From Phytohabitans suffuscus (GTDB lineage Bacteria; Actinomycetota; Actinomycetes; Mycobacteriales; Micromonosporaceae), in the NCBI RefSeq assembly GCF_011764565.1, contig NZ_AP022871.1, positions 2,232,001 through 2,296,000 of the forward strand: a DNA stretch of 64,000 bases. Reading direction: 5' to 3'. The notes beneath the pieces were generated by a model. That model ran no database searches. It was given only the letters and a program-made list of their open reading frames with translations, and was not told the DNA's origin. Of this stretch, positions 37,853 to 47,206 are shown one piece after another. Within the stretch, counting starts at the first letter, position 1. Each line of letters begins with the position of its first letter. The position numbers and the translations under genes were made by a program.

Positions 37853-38757
37853 CACGGTGTGCAGTCTGCCACGTGTCGAGCGGTGCTGTACCGGGACCGG
37901 CCAGCAAGATCCTGATGATCTTCGATGTCCACGAACCGGCCGTCCGCGCGGAGCAGAGCGGGCACCACCGTGGCGTGCGAATCGTCGTGCTCCACGACGA
38001 GATACCCACCCGGGCGCAGCAGCGCGGCCGCCCGCGCGATCACCGGCCGGATCACCTCGAGCCCGTCCGCACCGGCGAAGACGGCGTCGTACGGGTCGTG
38101 GTCGGCCACGTCGGCGGGTACCGCCGCACCGGCCGGCACGTACGGCGGGTTGCAGAGCACCACGTCCACCGTGCCGTCGAGCTCGGCGAGCACGGCCGGA
38201 TCGGTCACGTCACCCTCGACCACCCGGATCGGGGTATCGCCCGCGGCCGCCCGCGCCTCGGCGTTGCGGCGCAGCCAGGACAGGGCGGCCGGCGAGCGCT
38301 CGACCGCGTACACCCGGGCGCCGGGCACCTCGTTGGCCACCGAGAGCGCGATCGCCCCCGAGCCGGCGCAGAGATCGACCACGGTGGCGCCGGCCGTTAT
38401 CAAAGTGACCCCCCAGCCGGCCAGAAGCTCCGTCTCCGGCCGCGGCACGAAGACGCCGGGCCCCACCGCCAGCTCCAGATGCCGGAAGCCGGCGATGCCG
38501 ACCAGGTGTTGCACCGGCTCGCCGGCCGCCCGCCGGGCGACGAGCGCGTCGAACTCCGCGAGCTGATCAGCCGTAAAACCATCTATCAGCGCCAATCGCC
38601 CGCGAGGCACGCCGAGCACATGTGACGCAAGGATTTCTGCATCGACTCTTGCCGATGGCATACCTACTCTGGACAGGAGGTTTGTGGCGCGAGCTACCGA
38701 CTGCAACGCCCGCGTCCGGTCCGTCCCTTCGATGGGGTGTTCCATATGGCCTGTCAC
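37852..38757 (-). CDS. prmC: Release factor glutamine methyltransferase
   Basis: A 301-aa methyltransferase that methylates the Gln of the GGQ motif in release factors. The N-terminal helical domain is followed by the SAM site VVDLCAGSGAIALSVA (about 128-143) and the catalytic NPPY in DVVLCNPPYVPAGA (about 200-213). VFVPRPETELL is the usual PrmC signature. Its substrate PrfA is encoded 1.6 kb upstream on the same strand, with a GGDEF gene on the opposite strand between them. A start at the second Met (38745) is also possible. Confidence 0.93.
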   Translation of the reverse strand: MTGHMEHPIEGTDRTRALQSVARATNLLSRVGMPSARVDAEILASHVLGVPRGRLALIDGFTADQLAEFDALVARRAAGEPVQHLVGIAGFRHLELAVGPGVFVPRPETELLAGWGVTLITAGATVVDLCAGSGAIALSVANEVPGARVYAVERSPAALSWLRRNAEARAAAGDTPIRVVEGDVTDPAVLAELDGTVDVVLCNPPYVPAGAAVPADVADHDPYDAVFAGADGLEVIRPVIARAAALLRPGGYLVVEHDDSHATVVPALLRADGRFVDIEDHQDLAGRSRYSTARHVADCTP

Positions 38758-38833
38758 GAGATAATCATTGGATAGCGGGTCGGTGTCACGACCCGGGGTG
38801 CACCGGGGGTCGTCCGGGGGTTAGGAGGCTTGA

Positions 38834-40387
38834 GTGAGTTGGCTCGACCGGGTCACCGACCAGGCCGAAACTCTCCAAAGGGCCCGTAAGCTGCAGGAAA
38901 GCAGCCGATCGGCGGAGGCGTGCGTCCTGCTCGACCAGGTTCTGGCCACCACCGACGACCCGCTCGCCCGAGCCGACGCCCTCGTGCAGCGCGTCGCCGC
39001 CTTGATAAACCTCGGCCGCACCGCGGAGTACAACGTGGCGGTCCAGCGGGCGTTCGACGGGATCCGCGACATCGGCGAGCCGCTCCTGCTCGGCAACCTC
39101 CACGCCCTCGCCGCGCTCGCCGCCCAGCACCAGGGCGCGCTGGAGCGGTGCGTGACCCACCTGGTGCACAGTGCCCGCGCGATGGCCACCGTCGAGGATC
39201 TCGACTGGGACACCGCCGTCGCGTGGAACGACCTGGCCATGGCGTACTCGTACCTCGGCTTCCACGGCCACGCGCTGGGCGCGATCGAAAAGGCGCGCCA
39301 GATCGCGACGGCCGCGGAGGTGACGCCCGAGGTGTTCGCGGCGCCCGGCATCCGGCTGCGCAACGCGGTGGCGCTCGACCACAACGGCGACACCGACGGC
39401 TGCCTGCGCGTGCTGCGTGACATCACCGCCGACGCGGAGCGCTTTCTCGGCGGCGAGGGCGCGGCGCGGCTCCGCCCGAGCGGCCGCGCGGCGTACGGGT
39501 ACGCGATCGCCCGCCGCGCCGCGCTCGGCGAGCCGCCCGAGTCCGCCCGGCAGGCCGCCCGGCTGCTGGCCGACGGCGGTGACGGCGCGCGCGCCCGCGA
39601 CCTGCGCATGTTCGGCGAGGTGTGCCTCGCGATGGCGGCGGGCCGCCCGATCGAGGCGCTCACCCGGCTGGAGACCGTGGCGGTGTCGAGCGAGACGCTG
39701 GGCCCGGCCGAGCACGCCCGCCTGCGCAGCCTCACCTACGCGCGGGCCGGCGACCACGCGGCCGCGCACCGGGCCGACCGGCACGCGTTCCGGCTGGCGG
39801 CGCAGCGCAGCGACCGCCTCCGCGACGTGTACGTGGAGGGCATCGCCGCCCGCCTCGACCACGAAGACATGCGCCGCGCCGTCTCCAGGTACGAGGACGA
39901 GGCGCTGACCGACCCGCTCACCGGCCTGGCCAACCGCCGCCACCTGGAGCGCTACGTGGCCGCGATGGTCGCCCGGGGCGAGCGGGCCACGGTCGGCGTC
40001 TGCGACCTCGACGGCTTCAAGGCGGTCAACACCGCGCACGGCCACCTCTCCGGCGACCTGGTGCTCCAGCGCGTCGCCGGGGTGATCAACAGGGTCATGC
40101 GCCGCGGTGACTTCGTCGCGCGGTACGGCGGCGACGAGTTCGTGGTCGTGCTCCCCGGCGCCGGCATGGCCGAGGCCGCCGAGGTCGGCCGCCGGATCGG
40201 CGCGGCCGTCGAGGCGGAGGAGTGGGAGTCGCTCGTGCCGGGCACACCGGTGGGGGTGAGCATCGGGTTCGCGGAGGTCAGCGCCTCGGCCAACCTGCGC
40301 GAGGCGCTGGGCACCGCGTTCGAGGTCGCCGACCGGGCGATGCTCCAGGCCAAGCACAGCGCCCGCCCCCAACCCGTCGCCTCGTGA
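38834..40387 (+). CDS. Diguanylate cyclase with TPR-like sensor region
   Basis: A 517-aa soluble protein; GTG 38834 with AGGAGG 5 nt upstream. Residues 1-370 are Ala/Leu/Arg-rich helices with TPR character (LHALAALAAQHQGALERCVTHL, then DTAVAWNDLAMAYSYLGFHGHALGAIEKA). The GGDEF domain (about 375-517) has DPLTGLANRRHLERYV, CDLDGFKAVN and an intact GGDEF at residues 432-436. RRGD five residues before it matches the RxxD inhibitory site. Active, product-inhibited c-di-GMP synthesis controlled by protein contacts is inferred. It diverges from prmC and converges on prfA with 6 bp between. Confidence 0.9.
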   Translation: MSWLDRVTDQAETLQRARKLQESSRSAEACVLLDQVLATTDDPLARADALVQRVAALINLGRTAEYNVAVQRAFDGIRDIGEPLLLGNLHALAALAAQHQGALERCVTHLVHSARAMATVEDLDWDTAVAWNDLAMAYSYLGFHGHALGAIEKARQIATAAEVTPEVFAAPGIRLRNAVALDHNGDTDGCLRVLRDITADAERFLGGEGAARLRPSGRAAYGYAIARRAALGEPPESARQAARLLADGGDGARARDLRMFGEVCLAMAAGRPIEALTRLETVAVSSETLGPAEHARLRSLTYARAGDHAAAHRADRHAFRLAAQRSDRLRDVYVEGIAARLDHEDMRRAVSRYEDEALTDPLTGLANRRHLERYVAAMVARGERATVGVCDLDGFKAVNTAHGHLSGDLVLQRVAGVINRVMRRGDFVARYGGDEFVVVLPGAGMAEAAEVGRRIGAAVEAEEWESLVPGTPVGVSIGFAEVSASANLREALGTAFEVADRAMLQAKHSARPQPVAS

Positions 40388-40393
40388 CCGCGG

Positions 40394-41482
40394 TCAGCTC
40401 CGCTTGAGCTCCGTGTCTCCCGCGAGACGGGCCTGGCGGTCCGCCTCGGCGAGCGCTTCCAGCAGACCGTCCATGTCGCCGGCGAGCACCAGGTCGAGGT
40501 TGTACGCGGTGTAGCCGATCCGGTGGTCGGTGATCCGGTTCTGCGGGAAGTTGTACGTGCGGATCCGCTCCGACCGGTCGACGGTGCGCACCTGCGAGCG
40601 GCGCACGTCCGAGGCGGCCGCGTCGGCCTCCTCCTGGGCGGCCGCGAGCAGCCGCGCCCGCAGGATCCGCATCGCCTGCTCGCGGTTCTGCAGCTGGCTC
40701 TTCTCGTTCTGGCAGGAGACCACGATGCCGGTGGGCAGGTGGGTGATCCGCACCGCGGAGTCGGTCGTGTTGACCGACTGCCCGCCCGGGCCGGACGAAC
40801 GGAAGACGTCGATCCGCAGGTCGTTGGGGTCGATCGAGACGTCGACCTCCTCGGCCTCGGGGAGCACGAGCACGCCGGCCGCGCTGGTGTGGATCCGCCC
40901 CTGGGACTCGGTGACCGGCACCCGCTGCACCCGGTGTACGCCGCCCTCCCACTTCAGCCGCGACCACACGCCGTTGCCGCCGTCGGGCACGCCCTTGGTC
41001 TTGACGGCCAGCGAGACGTCCTTGACGCCGCCGAGGTCGGAGTCCTGCGCCTCGATCACCTCGGTGACCCAGCCGCGCCGCTCCGCGTACCGCTGGAACA
41101 TGCGCAGCAGGTCGCCGGCGAACAGGGCCGACTCCTCGCCGCCCTCGCCCGCCTTGATCTCCAGGATCACGTCCTTGGCGTCGTGCGGGTCGCGCGGGAT
41201 CAGCAGCTCCGCCAGCCGCTCCTCCAGCGCGGGCAGCTTGGACGCGATCGCCTCGGCCTCCGTCGCGAAGGTGGGATCCTCGGCCGCCAGCTCGCGGGCC
41301 GCTTCCAGGTCGGCGCGCGCCTGCTCCAGCTCGCCGGCCGCCTTGTGCAGCGGCGACAGCTCGGCGAAGCGCCGGCCCACCCGCCGGGCCGTGGCCTGGT
41401 CGGCGTGGATGGCCGGGTCGGCGAGCCGCTTCTCCAGCTCGGCGTACTCGTCCAGCAACCCGCTGAGCCGATCGGTGGTCAT
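40394..41482 (-). CDS. prfA: Peptide chain release factor 1
   Basis: A 362-aa RF1. The GGQ loop is [16 protein letters not shown] (about 230-245). The codon-recognition tripeptide is P-V-T in [15 protein letters not shown], as expected for RF1 (RF2 has SPF), so it reads UAA and [22 protein letters not shown] is the usual domain-2 entry. It lies downstream of rpmE behind a terminator hairpin and upstream of its modifier prmC. Confidence 0.96.
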   Translation of the reverse strand: MTTDRLSGLLDEYAELEKRLADPAIHADQATARRVGRRFAELSPLHKAAGELEQARADLEAARELAAEDPTFATEAEAIASKLPALEERLAELLIPRDPHDAKDVILEIKAGEGGEESALFAGDLLRMFQRYAERRGWVTEVIEAQDSDLGGVKDVSLAVKTKGVPDGGNGVWSRLKWEGGVHRVQRVPVTESQGRIHTSAAGVLVLPEAEEVDVSIDPNDLRIDVFRSSGPGGQSVNTTDSAVRITHLPTGIVVSCQNEKSQLQNREQAMRILRARLLAAAQEEADAAASDVRRSQVRTVDRSERIRTYNFPQNRITDHRIGYTAYNLDLVLAGDMDGLLEALAEADRQARLAGDTELKRS

Positions 41483-41514
41483 GCTTACCCCTCGCGTTCC
41501 GTGGTCACATACGA

Positions 41515-41553
41515 ACGGCGCCCGCCCTCGGAAGACCGAGGGGCGGGCGCCGT
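41515..41553. terminator. Terminator hairpin between rpmE and prfA
   Basis: ACGGCGCCCGCC at 41515-41526 continues as CTCGG and pairs with CCGAG...GGCGGGCGCCGT ending at 41553: about 17 bp with one bulged G and a 4-nt loop. It follows the rpmE stop by 9 nt on the minus strand. The single bulge sits in a G/C run and might itself reflect a missing base, as in the frameshifted genes. Confidence 0.75.
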
Positions 41554-41561
41554 CGGGGTAG

Positions 41562-41786
41562 CTACTTGGCCTTCTTGGCGGCGGCCTTCGCGTACTTCTG
41601 CTGGAACTTCGCGACCCGGCCGGCGGTGTCGAGCACGCGCTGCTTGCCCGTGTAGAACGGGTGGCACGCGTTGCAGGTCTCGACGTGGATCACGCCGTTC
41701 TTCGCCGTGCTCCGGGTGGTGAAGGTGTTGCCGCAGGAGCAGGTGACCTCGGTCACGATGTACTGCGGGTGGATTTCGGGCTTCAT
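41562..41786 (-). CDS. rpmE: Ribosomal protein bL31, zinc-binding form
   Basis: A 74-aa protein from ATG 41786. The four Cys ligands are in TCSCGNTF and [13 protein letters not shown], so this is the zinc-containing (C+) form, whose zinc-free paralog usually replaces it under zinc starvation. [13 protein letters not shown] and [10 protein letters not shown] are the canonical ends. It lies between rho (after an insertion) and prfA, in the order conserved in actinobacteria. Confidence 0.95.
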   Translation of the reverse strand: MKPEIHPQYIVTEVTCSCGNTFTTRSTAKNGVIHVETCNACHPFYTGKQRVLDTAGRVAKFQQKYAKAAAKKAK

Positions 41787-41977
41787 GTCGCCTGGGTCCT
41801 CTCGGTTGTGGTCGCCGGGTCGCCATCGTCGCGGACCGCCGCCTGAGGGCTGCCCGCTCCGGCGTGAACCGGAACCGTGGCCGCTTGACTGGCCGATTGA
41901 CCAGTGTGCCATGCCTGGCCGTGTGATGGAACGCGGGGATCCCCTGTGTCATTCCCGGGCTGGCATGCTTGTAGACG

Positions 41978-42874
41978 ATGCCGCGCTTGATCATCACCCG
42001 GGGGTTGCCCGCGTCCGGTAAGACCACGTTCGCACGCAAGCTGCAGCCGGGCGTGGTCCGGGTCAACCGCGACGACCTGCGCCGGATGCTCCACGGTGAC
42101 CGGCTTTTCACCACGTGGGCCGAGGGCCAGGTCACGGCGGTGCAGCGGGCACAGGTCGAGGCGCTGCTGCGGGCCCGTGCCGACGTGTGCGTCGACGACA
42201 CCAACCTCTCCTCCCGCCTGGTGCGCGAGTGGGCCGAGCTGGCCGCGCGGTTCGGTGCCACGTTCGAGGTGCACGACTTCACCGACGTGCCCGTCGACGA
42301 ATGCGTACGCCGCGACGCCGACCGCCCGGAGTCCGAGCGCGTCGGCGAGGAGGCGATCCGCCGGATGCACGAGCACTACCTGGCCGGCCGCACCCTGCCC
42401 CTCCCCGTGCCGGACGTCACCCCCGGCCGCCCCGCCGTCGTCTACGACCCGCCACTCGGCGCCCCGAAGATCGTCCTGGTCGACATCGACGGCACGGTGG
42501 CACTGATCGGCGACCGCAGCCCGTACGACATGCGCCGCGTCGGCGACGACCAGCCCCATCACGCCGTCATCGCCGCCGTCCGCGCCATGCACGCGGCCGG
42601 CCACGCCATCGTGTACTGCACCGGCCGCGACGAGTCCGCCCGCGCCGCGACCGAGCAGTGGCTCGACCGCCACGTCGGCGTCCCGTACGAGGCCCTCCAC
42701 ATGCGCGACCTCTACGATTCGCGCCGCGACGCGGTCGTCAAGCGCGACATCTTCGAACGCGAGATCCGCGACCACTTCCACGTCGTCGGCGTCTTCGACG
42801 ACCGAATGCAGGTGGTCAAGATGTGGCGCGACCTCGGCCTCACCGTCTTCCAGGTCGCCGAAGGCGACTTCTAG
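41978..42874 (+). CDS. Polynucleotide kinase-phosphatase-like protein
   Basis: A 298-aa two-domain protein. Residues 1-150 are a P-loop kinase (IITRGLPASGKTTFARKL; DVCVDDTNLSSRLVREWAEL) and residues 160-298 a HAD phosphatase (ILVDIDGTVALIGDRSPYDM with catalytic DxDGT; IVYCTGRDESARAATEQWL; VFDDRMQVVKMWRDLGLTVF). This is the T4 Pnk arrangement: 5'-OH phosphorylation and 3'-phosphate removal at nucleic acid ends. No ligase or methyltransferase gene is adjacent, so it is a stand-alone end-healing enzyme. It diverges from rpmE. Confidence 0.88.
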   Translation: MPRLIITRGLPASGKTTFARKLQPGVVRVNRDDLRRMLHGDRLFTTWAEGQVTAVQRAQVEALLRARADVCVDDTNLSSRLVREWAELAARFGATFEVHDFTDVPVDECVRRDADRPESERVGEEAIRRMHEHYLAGRTLPLPVPDVTPGRPAVVYDPPLGAPKIVLVDIDGTVALIGDRSPYDMRRVGDDQPHHAVIAAVRAMHAAGHAIVYCTGRDESARAATEQWLDRHVGVPYEALHMRDLYDSRRDAVVKRDIFEREIRDHFHVVGVFDDRMQVVKMWRDLGLTVFQVAEGDF

Positions 42875-42884
42875 AAACCCTGAC

Positions 42885-43322
42885 GTGCCCCGGTCCGCGC
42901 CAGCCGCGGACCGCACGCTCCCGCGGGCACCGCTCCAGGGCTTTCCGACCCTTCAGGGTCCGGCTCCGTCCACAGTGGTCGGTGCGGACGGCGCTTTCCG
43001 CTGGTTCGCTCGGAGATCCAATAAGGACGCCGGGGTTGAGCTGCCGCGATGTCCGCCGTGGTCCAGACCGCTGCTCCCGCAGCCTCACCCTCCGCGGTCC
43101 ACAACCCCGGGCGGGTGGGCTGAGCAGACCGAGTGCGGCGGCCGCGGCCCTCACCGCGCTAAGGCACCTCGCGACAGCCCCACCCGGCTCGGGCGGCGGT
43201 GCCACCTGACCCCGCGCGGAGCTGGCAGCGGAGGTCGGGGAAGTCGGCGAGCGCCAGCGAGCCGCCGACCGCAGCGGTGCCCGCGGGAGCATGCGGTCCG
43301 CAGGTGAGACGGACGGGGGCAC
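42885..43322. repeat. 438-bp segment bounded by 50-bp inverted repeats
   Basis: The left arm 42885-42934 and the reverse complement of 43273-43322 agree at 43 of 50 positions, best over the last 29 bases (GCGGACCGCA...GCGGGCACCGCT). The arms enclose the conserved 57-bp block. There is no transposase inside. It may be a non-autonomous mobile element, or a very large extended hairpin. Confidence 0.6.
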
Positions 43323-43414
43323 ATCATCTGGTCGAACCAACCCGGGCCTGAGCCCCGGCCGGCCTGGAGACCTTCCGGGTGAGGGTTCGAGTCTGTCCAC
43401 AGTAGATCTTCGGC

Positions 43415-43464
43415 GGATCGTGGTATGGATCCGCCCCTCTGGGGGCAGTTTCATACCACGATCT
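43415..43464. repeat. Hairpin element, copy B
   Basis: GATCGTGGTAT (43416-43426) pairs with ATACCACGATC (43453-43463). The inner CCGCCCC (43431-43437) and GGGGCAG stem has one mismatch. Compared with copy A, the twelfth outer pair is T-A instead of C-G, a compensatory change that supports the stem being maintained. Confidence 0.7.
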
Positions 43465-43563
43465 GTGGCCGGGGACCGCGCGTTCGAGGGCGGGCGTCGC
43501 GGCGACACCGCCACGCGCGACCCCGGCCTCCTCGCCATTGCTCACCCCGACCGCGAAAGGTCA

Positions 43564-43726
43564 GGCCTTGTTTGAAAAGACTTGTCGGTGCGAGCCGGAG
43601 TCCAGGCGGCGGTCCGGCAAGTCGGGTGCGAGGTCGCATACCGGTGTTGTATGCGGCCTTACGCCCGGCGCCGCCGGTCGTCGTCCGGGCCCGGCGCAGC
43701 CCGGCAAGGATTTTCCAAACAGGGCC
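43564..43726. mobile_element. MITE-like remnant with ~21-bp terminal inverted repeats
   Basis: The left end GGCCTTGTTTGAAAAGACTT (43564-43583) and the reverse complement of the right end, GGCCCTGTTTGGAAAATCCT (43707-43726), are imperfect inverted repeats of the kind that bounds insertion sequences (GGCCYTGTTTG). The 163 bp between and including them are too short for a transposase. The right end abuts the TAG stop codon of the glycosidase gene. A clear target-site duplication was not found. Confidence 0.6.
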
Positions 43727-46700
43727 TAGGCGGTCGCTTTCTCGGATTTGGTCAGCGACACGGTGGTCCGGGCGGTCACGCCGTTGACGGTCACGGCGAG
43801 CGTCACCGAGCCGGTCGATCGGAGTGCGACGAGCTTGCCGGTCGTCGGGTCGAGCCAGGCGGCGTGCCACGGGCGCAGGCCCAACGTGGATCCGATGTGG
43901 ACGCTCGGGGAGGCGGTCCAGTCGGCGCTCACCGGGGCGGCGACCGGCACCTCGCGGCCGCCCTCCTGGGTCAGCGTCGCCGATACGCCGACCGGGGTGC
44001 CGCGGGGTGCGGTCGGTGGGGCGGTCAGCGTCAGTGAGGTGACGTGGGCCTGGGTCTCCGCGGCCACCTCGCCGCGGGGGTCGACGCCGAAGTGGGTCCA
44101 GCCGGTGAAGCCGCCCAGGTGTGGCGCGGTCGACGGAGCCTTGCCGGAGTTGCCGTTGACGACGTACGGGACGCCGTCGACCCGGTCGGCGTGGAACGTG
44201 CCGGCGTGGGCGCCTACGAAGAGTGCGCTCTTGCCGGACCGGCGGTCGAAGTCGGCCAGCCACTGCTCGACCAGCGCGGCCTCCTTGCGGTCGCCGAACT
44301 GGCTCGCCTTGGCCGGGGTGGGGTCGCGGGGTGGGTGGTGGTGGAGCACGACGACCGACCTGACGCGCCGGTCGGTGCGGGCCGAGTCGAGTGCCTGGCG
44401 CAGCAGCTTGACCTGGTCGAAGCCGCCGCCGCGCAGGGTGCCGGTCGAGGAGTCGAGGGTGACGAAGCGCACACCCTTGTGGTCGAAGACGCGCGACGTC
44501 GCGCCGAAGACGGCCTGGAAGTTCGTGATGGGGGCGCCCATTATCTCGTGGTTGCCGGGCACGTAGTGGTACGGCAGCTCGCCGCCCAGCTCCTCGTCGA
44601 GGATCCGCTTGGCGAGGGCGAAGTCCGCCTCGGTGGCGGTGTCGACCAGGTCGCCGTTGACGACGAGGAAGTCCGGCCGGGCGGCCTTGACCTCGCGGAG
44701 GGTACGCCGGGCCTGCGCTACGAGGTCGCTGTCCGGCGCGGCGGCGACGAACTGCGCGTCGGACATCACCGCGAAGCGCCACTGTGCACCGTCCACTGTG
44801 CCGTCCCGTACGACGACGCGGTCGGTGCGCGGGGGCACGGATGGCTGCTCGACGCTCGGCGGGACCTTGGCGACGATGTCGTCCACGACGATCTCGCTGG
44901 TGTACTGGGCGTCGGGCCGGGTCTCGGCGACGTAGAAGCGGCGGACGCGCACCGGGTACTGGACGCCGGCCGGCACCGCCATCTCCACGTACCGCCACCC
45001 GGTCCAGGTGACCAGCGGGCCGCTCAGCACGTGCTGCTGGTCGAGCGCGTCGTGCAGGTGCAGGCGGGCCCACTCGCCCTTGCCGTTGCCGTGGATCCAC
45101 ATGCCGAACGCCTGCGGCTGCCCCAGCACGGGGATCCAGGCCGGCGGGTCGGCGTACGCGGCACGGGTGCCCGTGGAGAGGCTGAAGTCGTACGACAGCT
45201 TGAGGCCGGTGCCCGTGTGGCCGGGCGCGGGGGCGACCGAACCGGCGGCGCGGGCGTGGCTGAACCTCCAGCTCGCCGCGCCGTCCTCGAACGTCGCGAC
45301 CGGCACGTCCTCCAGTCCCACCGTCACCGGTACCGCCACTGTGGACCGTCCGACATGGAGGGTTATGAGCCCGGCGCCGACGTCCTTCTTCGCGCGTACC
45401 GTGAAGAAGCCACCGCTGGACGCCGACACGTCGAGCAGCGAGCTGTCGTATTCGAGGCGCACGTCGGCCGGCTCGATCGGCGCGCTGTTGCCCTCCGCGT
45501 CGTACCCGACGGCGCCGAGCTGGCCCGAGCCGAGCGCCGGCAGCCCGATCCGCGAGGACGTCGCGTCGACGCGCTCCAGCGGCCCGAGCACCCGCAGTTC
45601 GATGTCGCCGGAGGCGCGGCCTTTCGAGGCGGTCACGGTCGCGGTGCCGGGCGCCAGCGCGCGGAACACACCGTCGCGGCTCACGTATCCGTGGGTGGCA
45701 CGCCACGAAGGGGTACCCGATGCCGGGCCGTAGGTCTCGTCGAAGCCGGCGGCCGTCAGGCGGCGGGTGAGCCCCGGGAAGACCCGGTCGGGGTTGCCGC
45801 CGCGGACCGGGCCGGTGCCGGGCGCGGTCGCCGGGTCGGCGGCGGTCTCCACCCAGAAGCCGGCGAGCCGGCCGGAGCCAGGGGCGGCGTACAGCGCGAG
45901 GCCGTTCGGCACGGGCCGCTCGGAGCCGTCGGACGGGCTGTTCTCCACCTGTACCGCGGCCTGCCCCGGCTCCCGGGCGAGCAAAGTGGACGATCCGCCG
46001 CCGTCGAGGTTGAGCGCGTCGTGGGCGCCCAGCTCGGCCATGAGGCGGCCCAGCTCGGTGAGGGTGACGCCGCGGCTGTCCGCCTGGCGGCCGTCGACGG
46101 TGAGCAGGTACATGCGGCGGCCGTCGCGGGAGAAGCCGACGGCGGTACGCGGCTCGGGCGTGACGTCGCCGATGTCCTGCGGCACGCCGTCCTTCACCAG
46201 CACCTGCCGCCCGCCCACGGCCGCCTTGAGCGCACTGCCGTCCGACGAGCGGGGCGCGTACGACACGTCGACCGCGTCGCCCGGCTTGAGCGCGGCGAGC
46301 GCGTCCGCGCCGGCGTCCCGCCCGAGCAGCAGCGTGGTGCCGGCCGGGACGGGGCCGCTGCCCGCCGCGCCGGACACCGATACGACTGAGCCACCGCTCA
46401 GCGCCACCTCGGTGACCCGGGCCGCGCCCTCGACCGCCCGCCCGCGGTCGTACGAACCCCAGAGCGCCGTGAACGCGCCCACGCCGTCCGGCTGCACCAT
46501 GTTGTTGAACTGGGTCAGCGTCACGCGCGCACCGCCCGGCAGCACGGCCGTACCGTCGAAGTGGACCTGGACCACCTTGCCGATGCCGCTGGCCGTGACG
46601 CCCACGGCGTTGACGCTCCCCGCACCGGCGACTGGATCAGCCGTCCACTCTGGATGCCGATGCCCTGCGCGGCGCCGGAAGCGTTGATGTCGAAGAAGTC

Positions 46701-47141
46701 ACCGTTGACCGCGGCGACGGCGCGGGTGCGGTCGGCGGCCGTGCGCAGCGGCTCGGTCCTGGCCACCTCGCCCGAGTTGACGTAGTCGGCGCTCAGCTCG
46801 CCGGAGAGGTCGGCGGTGAGCGCGTCGGCGCGCAGCCACCCGGCGGCGTGGTAGCGGTCGAACGAGGTCAGCGTCAGCCCGGGCGCGACCGGCCGGACCC
46901 GCCTGGCCGTCTCGATGTCGTCGAAGGCGTCCACACCACGCGCGGCCCCGGAGACACCAGGCGCGGGCACGGAAACACCAGGCGCGGGCACGGAAACACC
47001 AGGCGCGGGCACGGAAACAGCAAGCGCGGGCACGGAAGCAGGCACGGAAACAGCCGGCGCCGGTGGGGCCGCGGGAGCGGCCGACGCCGGCGCCGGAACA
47101 GCCAGGATCGGGACAAGGACGAGTACGGCCGCACTCCGCAT
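43726..47141 (-). CDS. Secreted phosphodiester glycosidase-metallophosphoesterase fusion, apparent frameshift
   Basis: Restored length is 1138 aa. There is a signal peptide (VLVLVPILAVPAPASA) and a Pro/Ala/Val tandem repeat of seven residues. The NAGPA-like phosphodiester glycosidase domain has AVNGDFFDINASGAAQGIGI and LGAHDALNLDGGGSSTLLAR. Beta-rich regions follow, then a calcineurin-like phosphoesterase (VVNGDLVDTATE, HYVPGNHEIMG, VVLHHHPPRDP, FVGAHAGTFH). The first metal motif reads SDAQ rather than D-x-H. The frame breaks after GRLIQSPVRG. One base added to the C run at 46618-46621 joins it to SVNAVGVTASGIGKVV. The enzyme probably trims extracellular glycan phosphodiesters; the substrate is unknown. 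The stop codon touches a MITE-like end. Confidence 0.82.
46954..47037 (-). repeat. 21-bp tandem repeat, four copies
   Basis: Units at 46954-46974, 46975-46995, 46996-47016 (identical) and 47017-47037 (imperfect) encode the heptapeptide VSVPAPG just after the signal peptide of the glycosidase. A shorter partial unit follows at 47038-47049. Copy number is likely to vary between strains. Confidence 0.85.
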
Positions 47142-47206
47142 GCCGGCCAGTCAACCCGATCTCGCATAGAACTTTCAATAGCCGCACATCTAACTGAAGG
47201 AAAACT

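Larger units (their letters stand above)
42875..43563. repeat. Gene-free region: copy B of the dispersed repeat family
   Basis: No credible gene lies in this stretch. It contains a pair of ~50-bp inverted repeats (42885-42934 and 43273-43322), the conserved 57-bp block at 43040-43096 and the hairpin at 43415-43464. The block and hairpin have close copies at 21546-21602 and 21727-21776. The open frames that can be read through it have repetitive, Arg/Pro-rich composition and no start signals. Confidence 0.75.

Noticed and set aside
42885..43563. Several ORFs of 70-140 aa in the repeat-rich spacer
   Set aside because: They overlap one another on both strands, have no ribosome binding sites, and their shared peptides simply reflect the repeated DNA.
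46954..47049. CRISPR-like repeat array
   Set aside because: The units are directly adjacent without spacers and are in frame with a signal-peptide-bearing protein; it is a coding tandem repeat.
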